NCBI GenBank assembly: GCA_016871975.1
Contig: VHBM01000055.1
Location: 1-5,645, forward strand
Length of the DNA stretch: 5,645 bases
Direction of reading: 5' to 3'
Source of the DNA: Nitrososphaerota archaeon
GTDB lineage: Archaea > Thermoproteota > Nitrososphaeria > Nitrososphaerales > Nitrosopumilaceae
The notes under the pieces are model-generated. The model was not told where the DNA came from. It saw nothing but the letters and a program-made list of their open reading frames with translations, and did not search any database. Every line of letters begins with the position of its first letter. The first letter of the stretch is position 1. A program made the translations under genes and the position numbers. Shown piece after piece: positions 4,763 to 5,645 of the stretch.

Positions 4763-4768
4763 TCACCT
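4763..4768 (-). promoter_or_regulatory. Shine-Dalgarno site of nuoN
   Basis: The minus strand reads AGGTGA, six bases before the nuoN ATG. Its first two bases are also part of the nuoL TAG stop codon, so ribosomes ending nuoL release at the nuoN binding site. This contrasts with the leaderless-style starts elsewhere in the window and marks an internal operon gene. Confidence 0.75.
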
Positions 4769-5645
4769 AAATTAACAAAATCAGGACAACAAAGAGAATT
4801 CCTGCTCCAAAGACGTAAAGATATGATTGTGCAACACCTGTCTGTGTTCCCTGAACTACCTTTGCGCCCCACGCAACAGCACGCTCAAGGCCAACATTCA
4901 TGCCTGTGTCTATTGCTGTTCGCTCAAAGTATCTCCAGAATCCTCGTGCAAGCCATAGCGGTGCAACAACAAAGCACCAGTAGATTATTGCATTAAGATA
5001 CCACCTGTTTAGAATTACTTTGTGAATTGCATAAAAGAAGAGATTAGAGTTTACAAACTTGACAGGGTCAACCCATCTGCCAATATAGAATATGTATCCA
5101 AGCCCAAATCCTATTGCAAATGCAGCAAGTGATGCGCCTAGTGCTATTGGGTTTATTCCAGAGAGAAATCCAGGTAGCAGTGATCCTTCTTCCTCTACAT
5201 GTACGGAGTGAATCCCAAATGACTCATCAAGATATTCTGTGAATAGCTCATGGATTCCATGTTCTGCTGAAAGACCAATTACGCCAATTCCAATTGTTAG
5301 GGCAGCAAGAATTCCGTATGGAACCCACATTGACATTGGAGCTTCATGGATGTGGTGTCCTTGGCTTTCCATGTGTTCGATGTGCTTGCTCTTGTTTCCA
5401 AAGAAGACCATTCCGATCATTCTTGTTGTGTAAAATGCAGTGATTACTGCAGTAAGAACAGCTATTGCAAAAATTGGCAGTGCCCAGGTGTTGCCAGACT
5501 CGTATACAGCTGCAAATATTGCATCCTTGCTCCAAAATCCTGTTGTGATAAATGGAGCACCCATCAGGGCAAGACCTGCAGCCCACATAAACGCATATGT
5601 CTTTCTCATTTGTTTTCGTAGTCCACCCATGTCTGTCATGAATCT
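4767..5645 (-). CDS. nuoL: NADH-quinone oxidoreductase (complex I) subunit L, C-terminal part
   Basis: This is the C-terminal part of the distal proton-pumping subunit. The frame is open to the window edge (two codons, Arg-Phe, before the first visible Met), so the 5' end lies outside and that Met is internal. Counting from this Met (5639), MGGLRKQMRKTY (4-15) and GFWSKDAIF (34-42) are the typical NuoL text around the last channel lysine, K38. AFYTTRM...FFG (69-81) follows, then the His-rich HHIHEAPMSMW (95-105). NRWYLNAIIY (211-220) begins the region leading to the long lateral helix along the membrane arm, and a final membrane anchor occupies roughly 273-290. The visible 292 residues are less than half of a normal NuoL. 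It is followed at once by nuoN in the same operon. The antiporter homology is shared with NuoM and Mrp subunits, but the long C-terminal tail marks it as NuoL. Confidence 0.95.
   Translation of the reverse strand, partial: RFMTDMGGLRKQMRKTYAFMWAAGLALMGAPFITTGFWSKDAIFAAVYESGNTWALPIFAIAVLTAVITAFYTTRMIGMVFFGNKSKHIEHMESQGHHIHEAPMSMWVPYGILAALTIGIGVIGLSAEHGIHELFTEYLDESFGIHSVHVEEEGSLLPGFLSGINPIALGASLAAFAIGFGLGYIFYIGRWVDPVKFVNSNLFFYAIHKVILNRWYLNAIIYWCFVVAPLWLARGFWRYFERTAIDTGMNVGLERAVAWGAKVVQGTQTGVAQSYLYVFGAGILFVVLILLI

Noticed and set aside
5239..5621. Open frames of 64-91 codons overlapping nuoL
   Set aside because: They are Cys/Ser-rich frame shadows of a clear nuoL coding sequence.
1..5645. Defence systems, mobile elements, CRISPR arrays or prophage genes
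   Set aside because: None seen; all sizeable frames are explained by housekeeping genes and no repeat array, transposase or terminal repeats were found.

Overview
The window looks like a piece of a Nitrososphaeria (Thaumarchaeota) genome, probably a Nitrosopumilaceae-type ammonia oxidiser. The evidence is an archaeal two-repeat TATA-binding protein, leaderless-style promoters with TATA boxes about 26-30 bases before start codons, a tRNA intron with a bulge-helix-bulge at a non-canonical site, an archaeal-type C/D guide RNA candidate, and complex I membrane subunits of the type these organisms carry. The species assignment is inference from family resemblance; no database was searched.

Left part (1-1340). 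The start of an unrecognised minus-strand gene (1-74) is divergent from pyrE (orotate phosphoribosyltransferase, plus). One AT box midway could serve both. pyrE meets tbp (TATA-binding protein, minus) tail to tail with no base between the stop codons. The tbp promoter has a strong TATA box and a 17-base inverted repeat right beside it.

Middle (1341-2436). A minus-strand run reads TenA/CADD-like diiron-type protein, then a CAU-anticodon tRNA, then an untranslated stretch that I read as a C/D box guide RNA, then tbp. The guide RNA candidate (1361-1423) has C, D', C' and D boxes at normal spacing and a terminal stem that can extend to 14 pairs. Its two guides match, from memory, two neighbouring sites in domain IV of 23S rRNA. 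This is the most interesting object in the window. The TenA-like gene is divergent from a tRNA-Glu(UUC) gene that carries a 16-base intron in its T loop, and their promoters form a near-perfect inverted repeat.

Right part (2437-5645). A short, divergent polyprenyl diphosphate synthase (plus) overlaps by 11 bases, tail to tail, the end of a minus-strand complex I operon: nuoL (5' end outside the window) followed by nuoN with its own Shine-Dalgarno site. These encode proton-pumping membrane arms of a quinone-reducing complex. A prenyl synthase beside them could supply lipid or quinone side chains, but this is only suggestive. Apart from the guide-RNA stretch the window is compactly coded, and no CRISPR array, insertion sequence or phage gene was seen.
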